14,450 nt of DNA from Clostridia bacterium (lineage in GTDB: Bacteria > Bacillota > Clostridia > Christensenellales > Borkfalkiaceae): positions 1-14,450 of the forward strand of contig JAFVXN010000014.1 in NCBI GenBank assembly GCA_017501125.1. The letters are read 5' to 3'. Of the stretch, positions 14,165 through 14,450 are shown piece by piece. Under the pieces are notes generated by a model. It was given only the letters and a program-made list of their open reading frames with translations. It had not been told where the DNA came from and ran no database searches. A program made the translations under genes and the position numbers. How positions within the stretch are numbered: position 1 is the first letter of the stretch; each line of letters starts with the position of its first letter.

Positions 14165-14410
14165 ATTTTTTTAATTTTTCCCTAACGCAGTAGGCGACAC
14201 GATGATTTGCGTTGGTTTCCTGCGGGAGATATACAGTTTGAAACTGTGCATCTGTTTTCGCCCCTAGCAGTGATAAATCCGCCATAGGAAAATACTAGCA
14301 AGACAAGGCGCAAGTACCGACGACGGGAGCGTGCTTGTGTGTACGCGAGCAAGGTGGCACAGTGCGCAACGCAGTATTGCGACGTATTTTTAGGCAGGAA
14401 TTACCCCGTA
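14165..14410. repeat. Candidate dispersed intergenic repeat element
   Basis: This 240-base stretch lies between a possible gene end (14415) and the terminator (14133-14160) and does not look like coding DNA in any convincing frame. It contains a 15-base palindrome (ACAGTTT G AAACTGT, 14233-14247) and a short hairpin at 14329-14346 (GCGTGC, 6-base loop, GTACGC, one G-U pair in RNA). A longer-range inverted pair is AATACT (14291-14296) with AGTATT (14373-14378). The compact alternating structure, with words such as GGCAGGAATTAC near the right edge, resembles dispersed non-coding repeats I associate with gut clostridial intergenic regions. Only one copy is in this window, so its repeat nature is inference. 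Confidence 0.4.
14329..14346. other. Hairpin within the right-end intergenic block
   Basis: GCGTGC and GTACGC can pair over 6 positions, with one G-U pair if transcribed in the plus direction, around a TTGTGT loop. No T-run follows, so it is not a terminator. It is the best local structure in the 14290-14410 part of the repeat-like block. Confidence 0.35.
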
Positions 14411-14414
14411 CAAA

Positions 14415-14450
14415 TTAAAAACCGTGATGCTCGTTGAGGGATTTCGCCGC
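14415..14450 (-). CDS. Possible 3' end of an upstream gene (11 codons visible)
   Basis: Reading the minus strand from the right edge, one frame gives AAKSLNEHHGF followed by TAA at 14415-14417. Composition is gene-like and the frame is open to the window edge, and a terminator follows about 255 bases downstream. In many clostridia the gene before dgt-dnaG is pyruvate phosphate dikinase, but this short tail does not match the dikinase C-terminus I know, so I give no identity. It could equally be chance. Confidence 0.3.
   Translation of the reverse strand, partial: AAKSLNEHHGF

Noticed and set aside
14283..14450. Possible tRNA, riboswitch or CRISPR repeat in the right-end region
   Set aside because: No cloverleaf, no known riboswitch core and no regularly spaced direct repeats could be read. 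Only short hairpins and one long-range inverted pair are present.

Overview
The window is one long block of core bacterial genes. Fifteen complete genes, all read from the minus strand, run from about 14032 down to 310 with almost no space between them. The gene set, the strong AGGAGG-type ribosome binding sites, and the use of GTG and probably TTG starts point to a Firmicutes/Clostridia-type genome, probably an uncultured gut lineage. I cannot name a genus from sequence alone.

In the direction of transcription (right to left) the order is: dGTPase-like HD phosphohydrolase, DNA primase (dnaG), housekeeping sigma factor (rpoD/sigA), tRNA m1A22 methyltransferase (trmK), Nif3-like protein, coiled-coil zinc-ribbon protein, alanine racemase (alr), 5-formyl-THF cyclo-ligase, an unrecognised multi-pass membrane protein, 16S rRNA methyltransferase rsmD, coaD, DAHP synthase, prephenate dehydratase (pheA), a patatin-like phospholipase, and rarA. 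Two pairs overlap by ATGA (dgt/dnaG and rsmD/coaD). Two more overlap by 14 bases (trmK/nif3 and alr/cyclo-ligase, the latter if the upstream start is used). The largest gap inside the block is 90 bases (dnaG/rpoD). I see no internal terminator, so much of the block may be co-transcribed. dnaG-rpoD is the macromolecular-synthesis core without rpsU, and trmK-nif3-zinc ribbon is its usual Firmicutes tail. aroF-pheA forms a small Phe-biosynthesis pair.

Both ends of the window differ from the middle. Bases 1 to about 245 are AT-rich (about 32% GC) and encode, on the plus strand, part of an InlB-type B-repeat surface protein. This homology stops in mid-motif at about 245, where GC-richer DNA begins, only 65 bases beyond the rarA stop. 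It looks like a chimeric join, either an assembly artefact or a recombination point. At the right end, 14057-14450 holds a TATAAT-like promoter element for the block, a strong bidirectional hairpin terminator, a roughly 240-base block that looks like a dispersed intergenic repeat, and possibly the last 11 codons of an upstream minus-strand gene.

I found no defence system, mobile-element gene, CRISPR array, rRNA or tRNA. The points worth a second look are the left junction, the right-hand repeat-like block, the unknown membrane protein, and motif departures in Alr and PheA.
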